Positions 25,117-34,082 of a DNA stretch of 64,000 nucleotides are shown one piece after another. The stretch's first letter is position 1, and every line of letters begins with the position of its first letter. The stretch comes from Phycisphaeraceae bacterium (GTDB lineage Bacteria; Planctomycetota; Phycisphaerae; Phycisphaerales; UBA1924). The stretch covers positions 1,426,001 to 1,490,000 of the forward strand of contig CP060234.1 of NCBI GenBank assembly GCA_023898685.1, in the 5' to 3' direction. The translations under genes and the position numbers were made by a program. The notes below the pieces were generated by a model, which saw only the letters and a program-made list of their open reading frames with translations, did no database searches and was not told the origin of the DNA.

Positions 25117-25785
25117 ATGAGAATCTCGGTGATGTGCGTGTGTGCGATGGCGGCTGGTCTGCCCTTGAGCGGGGCGGCCGGGGCGTTCACCTTTGATGAC
25201 ATCGGGTTCTGGGTCGGGTCGGGTGACTACGCCGCGGCGCTGGTCATCGACTGGAACGCCGGGCCGGACCCGGTGAGCCTCGCGTGGGGCTACCGGTGGA
25301 GCGGCGACGCGACCGGGGCCGACATGCTCGGCGCCGTTGTCGCCGCCGATCCCAATCTCTATGCCCGTTTCGCCTCGTTCTCGTTCGGCGACATCGTGGT
25401 CGGGCTTGGGTATGACCTTGACGGCGACGGGTTCTCGCTCAGCGACGGGACCATGTTCGACGCCGATGGCATCGCCATCACCGCGCCGTCCGACGGCGCG
25501 GTGGCGAGCGACCCAGATGACCACTACGCCGAGGGGTGGGACACCGGCTTCTGGTCCTACTGGCTCGGCGAGGGTGAGCCGTTCGGCGGTGGCACGTGGA
25601 TCTCGTCGCAGGTCGGCGCGGGCGACCGGGTGCTTATCGACGGCTCGTGGGACGGGCTCAGGTTTGCTCCGGGGTTCGTCTCGGACACACCGCGAGAACC
25701 CACCCCGGCCGTGCCGGCCCCGGGCGCGATCGTTGGATTCTCGATGCTGGCCATCTCGTGTCGCGGGAGACGCTCTGGCCGATAA
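25117..25785 (+). CDS. exported, C-terminally anchored protein under a cobalamin riboswitch
   Basis: The 222-residue protein has a signal peptide (MRISVMCVCAMAAGLPLSGA, cleavage near AAGAF) and a mature domain rich in Gly/Asp/Trp: FTFDDIGFWVGSG, AALVIDWNAG, LAWGYRWSGD, ATGADMLGAV. It ends in a PEP-CTERM-like tail: VPAPGAIVGF, a short hydrophobic helix and the basic CRGRRSGR. This implies export and sorting to the cell surface. No enzymatic motif is recognised. The ATG has GGAG upstream. The only visible control element is the cobalamin riboswitch in its leader, so expression should rise when B12 is scarce. A role in capturing or releasing cobalamin at the surface is a reasonable inference but is not shown by any motif. 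Confidence 0.78.
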   Translation: MRISVMCVCAMAAGLPLSGAAGAFTFDDIGFWVGSGDYAAALVIDWNAGPDPVSLAWGYRWSGDATGADMLGAVVAADPNLYARFASFSFGDIVVGLGYDLDGDGFSLSDGTMFDADGIAITAPSDGAVASDPDDHYAEGWDTGFWSYWLGEGEPFGGGTWISSQVGAGDRVLIDGSWDGLRFAPGFVSDTPREPTPAVPAPGAIVGFSMLAISCRGRRSGR

Positions 25786-25885
25786 CGAGTTGAGGCAAAG
25801 GGCTTGACTCGGCCGGAACGCGATCTGTGCTGACACACAAACGGACCTCGGCATTCCTTTTTTGAGCTCCCGAGCCGAAACAGGC

Positions 25886-25914
25886 TTGGAAGCCGGGATC
25901 AGATGTCCTATTCT
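25886..25914 (+). promoter_or_regulatory. candidate promoter of the GSFNGW protein gene
   Basis: TTGGAA (25886-25891) and TATTCT (25909-25914) are separated by 17 bp and lie about 70 bp upstream of ATG 25985. The match to a housekeeping promoter is reasonable but unproven. Confidence 0.4.
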
Positions 25915-25984
25915 GGGGGATACACGCGGTCGAGAGGCCGCGGAGGAGAGACATCACACTCGTTTTGAGAGAGGGCAAGACATC

Positions 25985-26674
25985 ATGAACAAGGCGATTG
26001 TTTGTGCGATCCTGGCGGCCGCCGCGGGTTCGGCTTTCGCGGGCTCTGTGAGCCAGATGGTGATCCGGGGCAGCTTCAACGGCTGGAGCGACGCGGGCCA
26101 GGTCGTGATGACCGAGGTCAACCCTGACGTTTGGTACGGCGTGATTTCGGGCCTGGGCGCCAACGGGAACGTCGAGTTCAAGGCGACGACCGAGGACTGG
26201 TCGTACAACGGCCCGTCGAGCAACATCCAGACCCGTGCCAACGCCGCCGGCGACCTCGAGGTCTACGCCTACACCCAGGATTTCGCCGACGGCTGGCTGC
26301 CCGGCGCCGGCCCTCGCGTTGGCTATGTCAACAACGTCGCCAACTGGGAGGTCATGGGCTCGTTCAACGGCTGGTCGACCGCGGTTGCGTCGTTCACCGA
26401 CGTGGGCGGCGGGATCATGCGGGCCGTCGTCGACAACCTCACCGCCGGCTCGTACGAGTTCAAGGCCCGCGGCATGGACGACTGGTCCGTCACGGTCGGT
26501 GACGGCTTCGGCAGCACCGGCGCCAACATGTTCGCCACCGTCGCCGACGGCGAGGACATCGAGATCCTCCTCGACCTCGAGGGCGGCCGCTACCAGATCA
26601 ACCTGATCCCGACGCCGGCCGGCCTCGCCGTGCTGGGGCTCGGTGGTCTCGTCGGCACCCGCCGTCGCCGCTGA
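25985..26674 (+). CDS. exported protein with two GSFNGW (E-set/CBM-like) repeats and PEP-CTERM-like tail
   Basis: The 229-residue protein starts with a signal peptide (MNKAIVCAILAAAAGSAFAG). Two similar domains follow. The first has IRGSFNGWSDAG and NVEFKATTEDW (about 25-100). The second has VMGSFNGWSTAVASF and SYEFKARGMDDW (about 115-195). The pattern GSFNGW followed by YEFKxxxxDW is that of immunoglobulin-like glycogen- or starch-binding modules and of SusE/F-like proteins. The C-terminus IPTPAGLAVLGLGG followed by TRRRR is a PEP-CTERM-type sorting tail. Given the alpha-glucan enzymes a few kilobases upstream, glucan binding at the surface is plausible but not demonstrated. It has its own promoter candidate and a strong terminator. 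Confidence 0.75.
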   Translation: MNKAIVCAILAAAAGSAFAGSVSQMVIRGSFNGWSDAGQVVMTEVNPDVWYGVISGLGANGNVEFKATTEDWSYNGPSSNIQTRANAAGDLEVYAYTQDFADGWLPGAGPRVGYVNNVANWEVMGSFNGWSTAVASFTDVGGGIMRAVVDNLTAGSYEFKARGMDDWSVTVGDGFGSTGANMFATVADGEDIEILLDLEGGRYQINLIPTPAGLAVLGLGGLVGTRRRR

Positions 26675-26700
26675 TCGCGACGATCCAGCTTCTGACTATG

Positions 26701-26736
26701 ACGGGGCGGTCCTCGCGGGCCGCCCCGTGCTTTTTT
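26701..26736 (+). terminator. rho-independent terminator
   Basis: A 9-bp perfect stem ACGGGGCGG / CCGCCCCGT (26701-26709 and 26720-26728) is followed by GC and six T residues (26731-26736). It ends the transcript of the GSFNGW-repeat gene. Confidence 0.85.
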
Positions 26737-26803
26737 GACCGCCGACTCCTGGCCGGTTTGGCTCTAGGATGCACGCTGAACGCCGAGGGTGCACGGAGCC
26801 GGG

Positions 26804-29230
26804 ATGGGACACACGATCGAGATCGAAGTCGTCGGGCACGCCGCGCTCGGGGGGACGTTTGACCTGGGCGGCCTTGTCTCGGTCGACGTGGGGCGTTCCG
26901 GCGCGTGCACGATCGTGCTCGATGATCCGCTCGTCGCCGCCAAGCACTTCCGGATTGCGCTCGAGAACGGCCGGATCGTGCTGACGAACCTCGACCAGGA
27001 GATCGGGGTCTACGTCGACGGGGCCTTCGTCGAGAACGAGGTCACGCTGCACGGCGAGCACGAGGTCGATCTGGGTGAAGTGCAACTGGTGGTCCGCGTT
27101 GCGGCCGAGGAGATCCCCGCGCCAGAACCAGTGTCGGAGCCGACACCCGAGCCGGTCGGCGAACCGGGGCCCGATCCGGAACCATCGCCGGTGCAGGAGC
27201 CAGAGCCGGTTGCCGAATCAGAGCCCGCGCCAGAGCCAATGCCCATGCCGGAACCGGAGCCGGCATCAGTGCCAGAGGCGGGGCCTGAGCCCGAACCCGA
27301 GCCCGAACTGCTGGTCGAGGTGATGCCAGAGCACGTGCCCGAGCCCCTGGCCGAGCCGGAATCTGCGCCGGTCTTCATGGCGGAGCGGTCTGAACCAGAG
27401 GCTGCGCGCACGCCCGAGGCTCCCGAGCCCGACCCCAAACCAGCCCCGGTCGAAGCAGTTCCGGCCGATCCACCCGCGCCTTTGCCGGTCGCCCCCGCCG
27501 AACCCGAGCCGGAACCGGAACCCGAGCCCGCGCTGCCGCAGGAGCCCGAGCCATCGCGAGAGCCCGATCCTGCCCCGGCCGCCGCCAAGATCAACCTCGA
27601 CGACCTCCCGTCACGCGTGGCCTCGCTCGCCCGTCCGCTCGCCGACGAGTTTGGGCCGGACGTGCTGGGGCTCGAAGACCCGACCCGCTTCGAGCGGTTC
27701 GTCGATCGCCTCGACCAGTTGGCGAAGCAGTACAAGATCGAGTCTGACCCCGACCGGGCGGCCTTGCTCCGCTGCATGGTCCTCATCGGCGACGACCTTG
27801 CCGAGCAGAGCCGGCGGAACGCCGACATCGTCGCGACGCTGGGCCTGCTCGAACGCCCGGCCGAGCAGCGGCTGCGCCGGGCGACGCGCATCGCCGAGCA
27901 GATCGCCGAGGAGCACGGGGCCCCCATCGGCCTCGCGGTGAAGGAGCCAGAGCCGAGGAAACGGTCGGCCCCGGCCGTTGCAGTGCCGGCCGAGCCAAGG
28001 CCCGCCCCCGTGCCGCCGTCACCCGCCCCGGCGGCATTCGCACCTGTTCCTCCAGCGCCCATCCCGTCCATACCTCCCCTATCGATGCCGGCTGATGAGC
28101 CGGCATCCCCCGTGCCTACGGCGCCCGAACCGCCGGTCGAGCCCCAACAGCCCGAGACTGTCACAGAAGCGGCCGCAAAGAGCCATCAGCCGGCCGAGCC
28201 CGTGGAGGAGAAGCCTCCAACACCCGCCGCGAACCGCCCTGCGTCGATTCCGCCGAAGCCTCCAGCCGGCGCGGGTCTGCTCCCATCAATCCCGGGCTAC
28301 GAAATCGAAGCGGCCGAGGGAGGGCTGCTGGTCGGGCGAGACGGGGCGACGGGCGAGCGTGTGCTCGTCGCGTTCGCCGAGGGCGAGGCGGCATCTGCGG
28401 CCGAGCGCGTGCAGCGGGCGTCGGGGCTGATGCACCGGAGCCTCGACAAGGTGATCGACACGGGCGTGGCCCCCGTCGACGGCCGCGAGCGCGCCTTCGT
28501 TGTCGTCGCCGACGAGACGCCCACCACGCTTGCCGATGCGCTCGAACGCATCTCGCTCAAGCCCCTCGCCACGCTCAGTCCGGACGAGGTGTTCCGCACG
28601 CTCGGGCTGTCCGAGGGCCTGATCGCCCCGCAATTGGCCGAGATCGCCGCGAGCGGCGAGCGGACATTCGAGCGGATCGTGCTGCACTGGCTGGCCGACC
28701 TCGCCGAGGCGATGCAGCTCGCGCATGACGCACGCGTCTTCCACGCGGGGCTTGGCGCCCAGAGCGTGCTGCTCGACCGGCACGGCGTGGCGGTGCTGCG
28801 CTGGCTGGGGCGGTATGACCACACCATTGTCGGCGTCGATGAGATCGAACCGAGCCTGCTCGAGACGATCTCGCCCGAGCGCGTGGCCGCGATCGCGGAC
28901 GGGTCGCCGCTGCCCGCCCACGCGGCGGCGTCGTCGGACGTGTGGTCTCTCGGGCTGTTGGGGCACACGTTGCTGACGGGCCGGTCGGCGTTCGCCCCAT
29001 CGCGCGGCGAGTTGCTCCGCGACATCGTGACCCGTTCGATCCCGCCGCCGCACGAGGTTGCCGAGGGCGTGAGCGAGCAGGCGGGCGAGGCCTGCCTGGC
29101 GGCGCTCCATCGCGACCCGTCCCGGCGTCCGGCCACGATGGCCGCGTTCGCCATCATGCTCCGCGCCGCCGCCGACGCGGGGGAGGACGAGGGGAAGAAG
29201 CGGTTCGGGCTGTTCGGGCGGAAGGGGTAG
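26804..29230 (+). CDS. FHA-domain protein with Pro/Glu-rich linkers and a degenerate protein-kinase domain
   Basis: The 808-residue soluble protein has an N-terminal FHA fold (about 1-95; [21 protein letters not shown]), which in this family binds phosphothreonine peptides. A Pro/Glu-rich linker (about 100-255), a helical segment (about 260-380), a second Pro-rich linker and a C-terminal kinase-like domain (about 495-800) follow. In the kinase part the catalytic loop reads [12 protein letters not shown] where active Hanks-type kinases have HRDLKPxN. The DFG position reads WLG and the VAIK lysine is absent, while [17 protein letters not shown] is kept. It is therefore a pseudokinase, probably a scaffold. 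ATG 26804 has GGAG upstream. The TAG stop lies at the edge of the IS630 element that follows. Confidence 0.8.
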   Translation: MGHTIEIEVVGHAALGGTFDLGGLVSVDVGRSGACTIVLDDPLVAAKHFRIALENGRIVLTNLDQEIGVYVDGAFVENEVTLHGEHEVDLGEVQLVVRVAAEEIPAPEPVSEPTPEPVGEPGPDPEPSPVQEPEPVAESEPAPEPMPMPEPEPASVPEAGPEPEPEPELLVEVMPEHVPEPLAEPESAPVFMAERSEPEAARTPEAPEPDPKPAPVEAVPADPPAPLPVAPAEPEPEPEPEPALPQEPEPSREPDPAPAAAKINLDDLPSRVASLARPLADEFGPDVLGLEDPTRFERFVDRLDQLAKQYKIESDPDRAALLRCMVLIGDDLAEQSRRNADIVATLGLLERPAEQRLRRATRIAEQIAEEHGAPIGLAVKEPEPRKRSAPAVAVPAEPRPAPVPPSPAPAAFAPVPPAPIPSIPPLSMPADEPASPVPTAPEPPVEPQQPETVTEAAAKSHQPAEPVEEKPPTPAANRPASIPPKPPAGAGLLPSIPGYEIEAAEGGLLVGRDGATGERVLVAFAEGEAASAAERVQRASGLMHRSLDKVIDTGVAPVDGRERAFVVVADETPTTLADALERISLKPLATLSPDEVFRTLGLSEGLIAPQLAEIAASGERTFERIVLHWLADLAEAMQLAHDARVFHAGLGAQSVLLDRHGVAVLRWLGRYDHTIVGVDEIEPSLLETISPERVAAIADGSPLPAHAAASSDVWSLGLLGHTLLTGRSAFAPSRGELLRDIVTRSIPPPHEVAEGVSEQAGEACLAALHRDPSRRPATMAAFAIMLRAAADAGEDEGKKRFGLFGRKG

Positions 29231-30282
29231 AGCGTCCAAAGTGATTTCATAGCGCAGTTCGGCGCATGCTCGGTGGCGCGGAGGCGTGGTCTGCCGTAGC
29301 TTGTCCTGATCGGCCTATCGGGCCGGGAAGGAGCCATGGATGGCCGCGCCGTACGCGCAGGATCTGAGGGACAAGGTGCTCGCCGCGAGCGACCGGGGCA
29401 TGCAGACCCAGGAGGTCGCCGAGGTCTTCGGCGTGTGCAAGTCGTGGGTCCGACGCGTCAAGCAACGCCGGCGAGAGCACGGCGAGACGGCCCCACGCAA
29501 GCAGGGCTCGCCCGGCGTCCGCAAGATCGACCGCGACGAGCTCGCCCGCCTCGTCGCCGAGCAGCCCGACGCCACCGCGTCCGAACTCCGCGAGCGGCTC
29601 GGCGTCGAGTGCACCGATGTCGCCATCTACGCCGCGCTCAAGCAGCTCGGTCTGACCTACAAAAAAAGACGATCCACGCCGCCGAGCAGGACCGGCCCGA
29701 CGTCGCCGAGCGACGTGTCGAGTGGCGTGCGTCCCAGGGCGGCCTCGACGCACGCCGGCTGATCTTCATCGACGAGACCTGGGCCAAGACCAACATGACC
29801 CGTCTGCGCGGCCGGGCCCCACGCGGCGAGCGTCTGATCGACAAGACGCCGCACGGGCACTGGAAGACGACGACGCTCATCGCGGCGTTGGGCGTCGGTG
29901 GTGTGCGGTGCTCGACGGTCGTCGACGGGGCCGTCAACGCGGACATCTTCGAGGCCTTCGTCGAGCATGTGCTCGTCCCCGAACTGCGCGAGGGCGACGT
30001 GGTCGTGATGGATAACCTCTCGAGCCACAAGCGGTCGAGGACGCGTGAACTGATCGAAGCGGCCGGAGCCGAGCTGGTCTTCCTGCCGCCCTACAGCCCC
30101 GATCTCAACCCCATCGAGATGGTCTTCAGCAAGATCAAGCAACTCCTCCGTGGGCTCGCGTGCCGTACTCGACGGACGCTCTGGGCCGCCATGCAGTCCG
30201 TGCTCGATCTGGTCACCCCGACCGACGCGGAAAACTGCTTCGAACACTGCGGGTACACGCTACGTGTTCAGTGAGGACGCTC
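29230..30282 (+). mobile_element. IS630-family insertion sequence
   Basis: The element is 1053 bp and is flanked on both sides by the dinucleotide TA (29228-29229 and 30283-30284), as expected for IS630/Tc1-mariner insertion. Its ends are imperfect inverted repeats of about 25 bp: GAGCGTCC at the left end matches GGACGCTC at the right end exactly, and TAGCG / CGCTA lies further inside. It carries one transposase encoded in two overlapping frames. Removing the element with one TA leaves GGGGTAGACG, so the stop codon of the upstream pseudokinase gene is TAG both with and without it. The absence of decay suggests a recent insertion. Confidence 0.88.
29340..30274 (+). CDS. IS630-family transposase, two frames joined by -1 frameshift
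   Basis: The first frame (29340-29762) encodes the DNA-binding half: a helix-turn-helix with [19 protein letters not shown] and a winged-helix segment. The catalytic half is in the -1 frame, ending at 30274. It contains the DDE-type acidic residues: Asp in [12 protein letters not shown], Asp in [10 protein letters not shown], and Glu in [17 protein letters not shown]. The two frames meet at the run AAAAAAAG (29661-29668), a classical slippery site, so the full enzyme of about 311 residues is probably made by programmed frameshifting, as described for several IS630 elements. AAGGAG lies 7 nt before ATG 29340. The gene looks intact and capable of acting. Confidence 0.85.
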
Positions 30283-30304
30283 TAGACGATCGCGGCCTGC
30301 GCAT

Positions 30305-30326
30305 GAAAAAGGGGCCCGAGGGCCCC
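30305..30326 (-). terminator. rho-independent terminator of the metallopeptidase gene
   Basis: Read on the minus strand, GGGGCCC TC GGGCCCC is followed directly by five T residues. It lies 26 bp beyond the stop of the leftward gene and just outside the IS630 right end. Confidence 0.75.
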
Positions 30327-30351
30327 GATGATGCCTGATAGACCGGCCCGG

Positions 30352-32859
30352 TTACGGGCAGCCGGCCGTGAACGTGGTCACGAACACGTTGATGTCTCCC
30401 AGATCGAAGATCCCGTTGTCATCGAGATCGGCGATCGGGTCCTGCGTCGTGAAGCCGGTGATGAACGCGTTGATGTCGGCCAGGTCGAGGACGCCGTAGG
30501 GCTCGGCGATGTCCGCGGCGTTGCAGTTGCCCGGGTTCTCGCAGCTCACGCCGGACACGTTCACGGCGTCGACGCCGGCCTCGACGACGGTCCCGACGTC
30601 GTCCGACGCGATGAACCGGACCCGCACGTTGGCGGTGGGGGTCACGAAGTCTGCGATGCGGAAGGTCTTGTAGAACCAGCCGCCCGAGACTTCGGCGCCG
30701 GTCGGGCCGACGGTTTCGAGATTGGTCCAGCTCGAGCCCCCGTTGTTCGAGATCTCGATGACGAAGGTCTCGGTGTAGGCGTTCGACGCGGTGCCGCCCT
30801 CGTTGTTGTCGTACCAGCGCGCGTAGGTGATGGTCGCCTCGGGCTGGCCCGAAACATCGAAGCTGGGCGAGGTCAGGATGGTGCTGCCGCCGTCCACGTC
30901 GCTGTTGCCGTTGCCGACGTTGCCGGTGAGGTAGCACTGGCCGGAGCCGTCGGCGTCGTCGGCGGGGTCGGAGATGCGGGCGTCACCGCCTCCCGCGGGC
31001 ACGCCGCGCTCCCACCGGCCCGCGGTCGCCGAGGTGATGTCGCCGGAGACGGTCCAGCCCATGTCGGTCTCGAAGTTGTCATCGAGGACGACCGCCGCGT
31101 GCCCGACGAAGGCCGAGTAGGGGGCCGCCGCGCCCTGGGAGGGCAGGGTGACAACGCCCGACTGGTCGCCCTCGGCCTCGAAGTAGAACTCGGGGCTCGC
31201 GCCGCAGAGCGAGGCCGGCAGGCTCGCGGCATAGACGCCGCCGCCCTGGGCCGTGAGCGGGATGGTCTGGAACGAGCCGCCGTCGTCGCGGAAGCGCAGG
31301 TGCTCGGAGCCGGGCGTGACGACCTCGTCGTTGGGCGTGATGGTCACGCTGACGGGCGTCGCCGTGCCCGGGTCGACCTCGGTGGGCGGCGTGCCGACGA
31401 AGCCGATGTTCACCGGGATGAAGGGCAGGTCGTTGACGTTGACCTGCATCGAGTAGATCTGCACGTTGTCGGTGTTGTCGCCGTTGATGCGGACGTAGTA
31501 GGTGCCGGGCGTCTCGACGACGTAGCTGACGGTTTCGGCCATGCCCACGCCGTGGGCGTCGGCCGAGGCGACGACGGTCGTGCCGTTGGTGCCGATGATG
31601 TCGACCGAGAGATCGTGGATGCGGAGAGAGTCGTAGCTCGTGCCGCTGTTGCATTGCGAGGTCTGCGGGCCCTGCGGGTAGGTCAGGCCCGTGGGCGCGA
31701 CGTCGACGACCAGCTCGGACTGTTGGTTGATGGTGATGCTGAAGTAGTCGTGATCGCTGTTGTCGTCGATGCTGAGGTTGGTGAACAGCTGGAAGGTGGT
31801 GGCCCCCAGAGCCGTCGCCTGGCCCGCGCTGTTGTTGTTCTCGAGCGGATCGCCGTAGAAGCGCTGGGCGAGCTGGATGTCGTCGTGCTGCGGGCCGTCG
31901 TAGGCGACCGAGACGTACGGCTCCATGAGCTTGGTCTCGTTGGCGGGGCAGACGTGGGCCATGCCCATGCCGTGCCCGTGCTCGTGGGCGACGACGTTGC
32001 GCAGGCGGAGCGAGTTGCTGGAGGTGCTGTTGAAGAACGAGTCGTAGGCGTCGAGCACCATGTCGCCGTTGTTGGGGTAGTAGTCGTAGGCGAGGATGCC
32101 CGAGTTGCCGTCGATGCCCATGGCGCCGATGCGGACATCGCCGCGGACGCCCTGGACGCCGACGTTGCTGTCCGACGAGTGCGTCACGCCGTCGTCGTTG
32201 GGCTCGTAGACGTAGGTCAGGCCGCTGAGCTCGGCCCAGCGGGCGAAGACCTGGTGGAAGAGGTTCTGCCAGGTCGCGGTGCTGCCGTAGAGGCCGTTCA
32301 TCCAGGCGAAGAGCTGGCTGCTGCCCGAGCCGAGCCCGCCGTCGGCGATGTTCGTGCCGTCGGGGACGAAGGAGTAGGAAACGATCGTCGGATCGCCCTG
32401 CGCGAGCCCCCCGCCCGAGTAGGCCGTGCTCGACCAGCGGTTGGCGGGCTGGAAGCGCAGCCCGGCGCCGAAGAGCTGGTCGAACGCCTGCACGACCGCG
32501 TCATCGGTGCCCGGCGCGAAGCAGGCCTGGAGGCCCGGATTGCCGTTCTGCTGCACGAACTCGATCGCCCGCTTCCACTCGGGGCGCATGCCGTCGAACT
32601 GCTCGCGCGACACGAGGTCGGCCACGCGTTCGTAGGCCTCGTCGGCCAGGCCACGGTCGGCCATCCCCTTCGCGATTTCCAGCCGCTGCACGGGGGGCAG
32701 CGCGTCGAACAGGGCACGCTCCAGATGGTCGACGGCGGTGCGGTTCTCGACGGCCAGCTCGACCGGCAGCCAGGGCCGGGCGGCGGACGCGGGCGAGACC
32801 GCCGAAGCGGCGATGGTCAGCCCCGATAGGGCGAGCAGGGTGGCGATGTTCACTCTCAT
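30352..32859 (-). CDS. secreted matrixin-like zinc metallopeptidase with GC-type dockerin tail
   Basis: The 835-residue protein has a signal peptide (cleavage after about residue 29, PASA). A metzincin domain follows, with VVAHEHGHGMGMAH, i.e. HExxHxxGxxH with the catalytic Glu replaced by neighbouring-residue order HEHGH, and a Met-turn in KLMEP. A PPC-like segment (SDHDYFSITINQQSELVVDV), Ig-like modules and a CUB/discoidin-like beta region are next. The last 60 residues are a duplicated dockerin-like domain (YGVLDLADINAFI, then GIFDLGDINVFV) ending in GCP. It should be exported and held on the cell surface or in a cell-bound complex. The start has AGGAGA 9 nt upstream. Substrates are unknown. 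Confidence 0.8.
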   Translation of the reverse strand: MRVNIATLLALSGLTIAASAVSPASAARPWLPVELAVENRTAVDHLERALFDALPPVQRLEIAKGMADRGLADEAYERVADLVSREQFDGMRPEWKRAIEFVQQNGNPGLQACFAPGTDDAVVQAFDQLFGAGLRFQPANRWSSTAYSGGGLAQGDPTIVSYSFVPDGTNIADGGLGSGSSQLFAWMNGLYGSTATWQNLFHQVFARWAELSGLTYVYEPNDDGVTHSSDSNVGVQGVRGDVRIGAMGIDGNSGILAYDYYPNNGDMVLDAYDSFFNSTSSNSLRLRNVVAHEHGHGMGMAHVCPANETKLMEPYVSVAYDGPQHDDIQLAQRFYGDPLENNNSAGQATALGATTFQLFTNLSIDDNSDHDYFSITINQQSELVVDVAPTGLTYPQGPQTSQCNSGTSYDSLRIHDLSVDIIGTNGTTVVASADAHGVGMAETVSYVVETPGTYYVRINGDNTDNVQIYSMQVNVNDLPFIPVNIGFVGTPPTEVDPGTATPVSVTITPNDEVVTPGSEHLRFRDDGGSFQTIPLTAQGGGVYAASLPASLCGASPEFYFEAEGDQSGVVTLPSQGAAAPYSAFVGHAAVVLDDNFETDMGWTVSGDITSATAGRWERGVPAGGGDARISDPADDADGSGQCYLTGNVGNGNSDVDGGSTILTSPSFDVSGQPEATITYARWYDNNEGGTASNAYTETFVIEISNNGGSSWTNLETVGPTGAEVSGGWFYKTFRIADFVTPTANVRVRFIASDDVGTVVEAGVDAVNVSGVSCENPGNCNAADIAEPYGVLDLADINAFITGFTTQDPIADLDDNGIFDLGDINVFVTTFTAGCP

Positions 32860-33082
32860 CTTCGCAGATCTCCTGTTTTCCGTTTCCCCTCGAGAGATAC
32901 ATCAGACGGGGGCCGGGCGAGATGTCGGCCCGAATCGGCGACGGATCATCTTCATCAGGAAGATGCAGGGACGCTCGAACCGCGACCGCTGCCAAGACCC
33001 GCCTCTCCGGCCTATTCGTAGCACCGCCTTCATAGGTTCACAACCCCGGCGGTCAGTTTGTGGATGAACGGGCGAACAAAGC

Positions 33083-34033
33083 TCAATCGTCCGAGAACAT
33101 TCCCGTGCTCCCCGACGCGGCCGTCCGTTCGGGCTTTGGCTCGGCGTGGGGGGTGAGGTCGGGCGCGGGGTGGTGAGGCTCGATGTGGATCAGCACCGAA
33201 TCAACGCCCGGCAGCGCCCCTCGGATCTGCTCCTTGACCACGCCGGTGAGGCGATGCGACGCCTCCACGGTCATCTCGGGGTCGACCTCGGTGTGCATCA
33301 CGATGCGGTAGCCCCGCCCCGAACGGCGGGCGTCGCAGCGCTCGATCCGCCGGACGTCGGGGTGGGCCATCGCGATGCGCTCGGCTTCGTCGGCGATCTC
33401 GGGCAGGTGGCGATCCATGAGCTCCTCGAACGGCAGCCTCGCGATGAGCAGGCCGTTGATCAGGATCACGGCCGAGGCGGCGAGGGCCGCCCAGTCGTCG
33501 GCTGGGGCCCAGTCCGGCCCGCCCAGCAGCGCGATCGAGATGCCGACCATGGCGAAGAGCGACGTGATCGCGTCGGCGCGGTGGTGCCACGCCTCGGCGT
33601 GGCCGGCCGTGCTGCCGCTCTTGCGGGCCGCGTGGCGGGCAACGCGGAACATGATCTCCTTGACCACGATGACCACCACGAGCACCGCCAGCGTGAACGG
33701 CCTGGGCATCGCGTGCGGGACCATGATGAAATGGACCGCCTCGATCGCGATCCAGACGGCCACGCCCACGACCAGCAGCGAGACGGCCATGCCCGCCATC
33801 GCCTCGATCTTGCCGTGGCCGAAGGGATGGTCCTCGTCGGCGGGCCGGTCGCCGTAGATGAACGCCGCCCACACGAGCCCCGAGCCCGCGATGTCGACGA
33901 GTGATTCGGTCGCGTCCGCGACGAGCGCGAACGAATGGCCGACGATTCCCGCGGTGAGCTTGGCGATCGCCAGGGCGGCGTTGACCAGCACCCCCAGCAG
34001 CGCGGCGCGTTTCGGAGCGTCCCGTCCCATCAA
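33083..34033 (-). CDS. cation diffusion facilitator (CDF) family transporter
   Basis: The 316-residue protein has six hydrophobic helices followed by a cytoplasmic domain. The metal-binding signatures of the transport site are VADATESLVD on helix II and HHRADAITS on helix V, together with the DEDHPFGHGK loop between helices II and III. These match the Zn2+/Cd2+/Co2+/Fe2+ exporters of the family. The C-terminal domain (RRIERCDARRSG) provides the usual cytoplasmic metal-sensing dimer. The C-terminal tail is longer than usual and contains His and Pro residues (HIEPHHPAPD). Cation specificity cannot be assigned. It is the next gene upstream of the metallopeptidase on the same strand, but the 223-bp gap suggests a separate transcript. 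Confidence 0.88.
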   Translation of the reverse strand: MMGRDAPKRAALLGVLVNAALAIAKLTAGIVGHSFALVADATESLVDIAGSGLVWAAFIYGDRPADEDHPFGHGKIEAMAGMAVSLLVVGVAVWIAIEAVHFIMVPHAMPRPFTLAVLVVVIVVKEIMFRVARHAARKSGSTAGHAEAWHHRADAITSLFAMVGISIALLGGPDWAPADDWAALAASAVILINGLLIARLPFEELMDRHLPEIADEAERIAMAHPDVRRIERCDARRSGRGYRIVMHTEVDPEMTVEASHRLTGVVKEQIRGALPGVDSVLIHIEPHHPAPDLTPHAEPKPERTAASGSTGMFSDD

Positions 34034-34082
34034 GGCGTGTGGCCCCGTGCCCGGGCGCCGCTCGCGTCAGAAGCCCGAAGGT

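Noticed and set aside
30328..32829. 833-codon plus-strand frame opposite the metallopeptidase
   Set aside because: The composition is Val/Asp/Gly/Arg-rich and repetitive. The minus-strand product has signal peptide, HExxHxxGxxH and dockerin.
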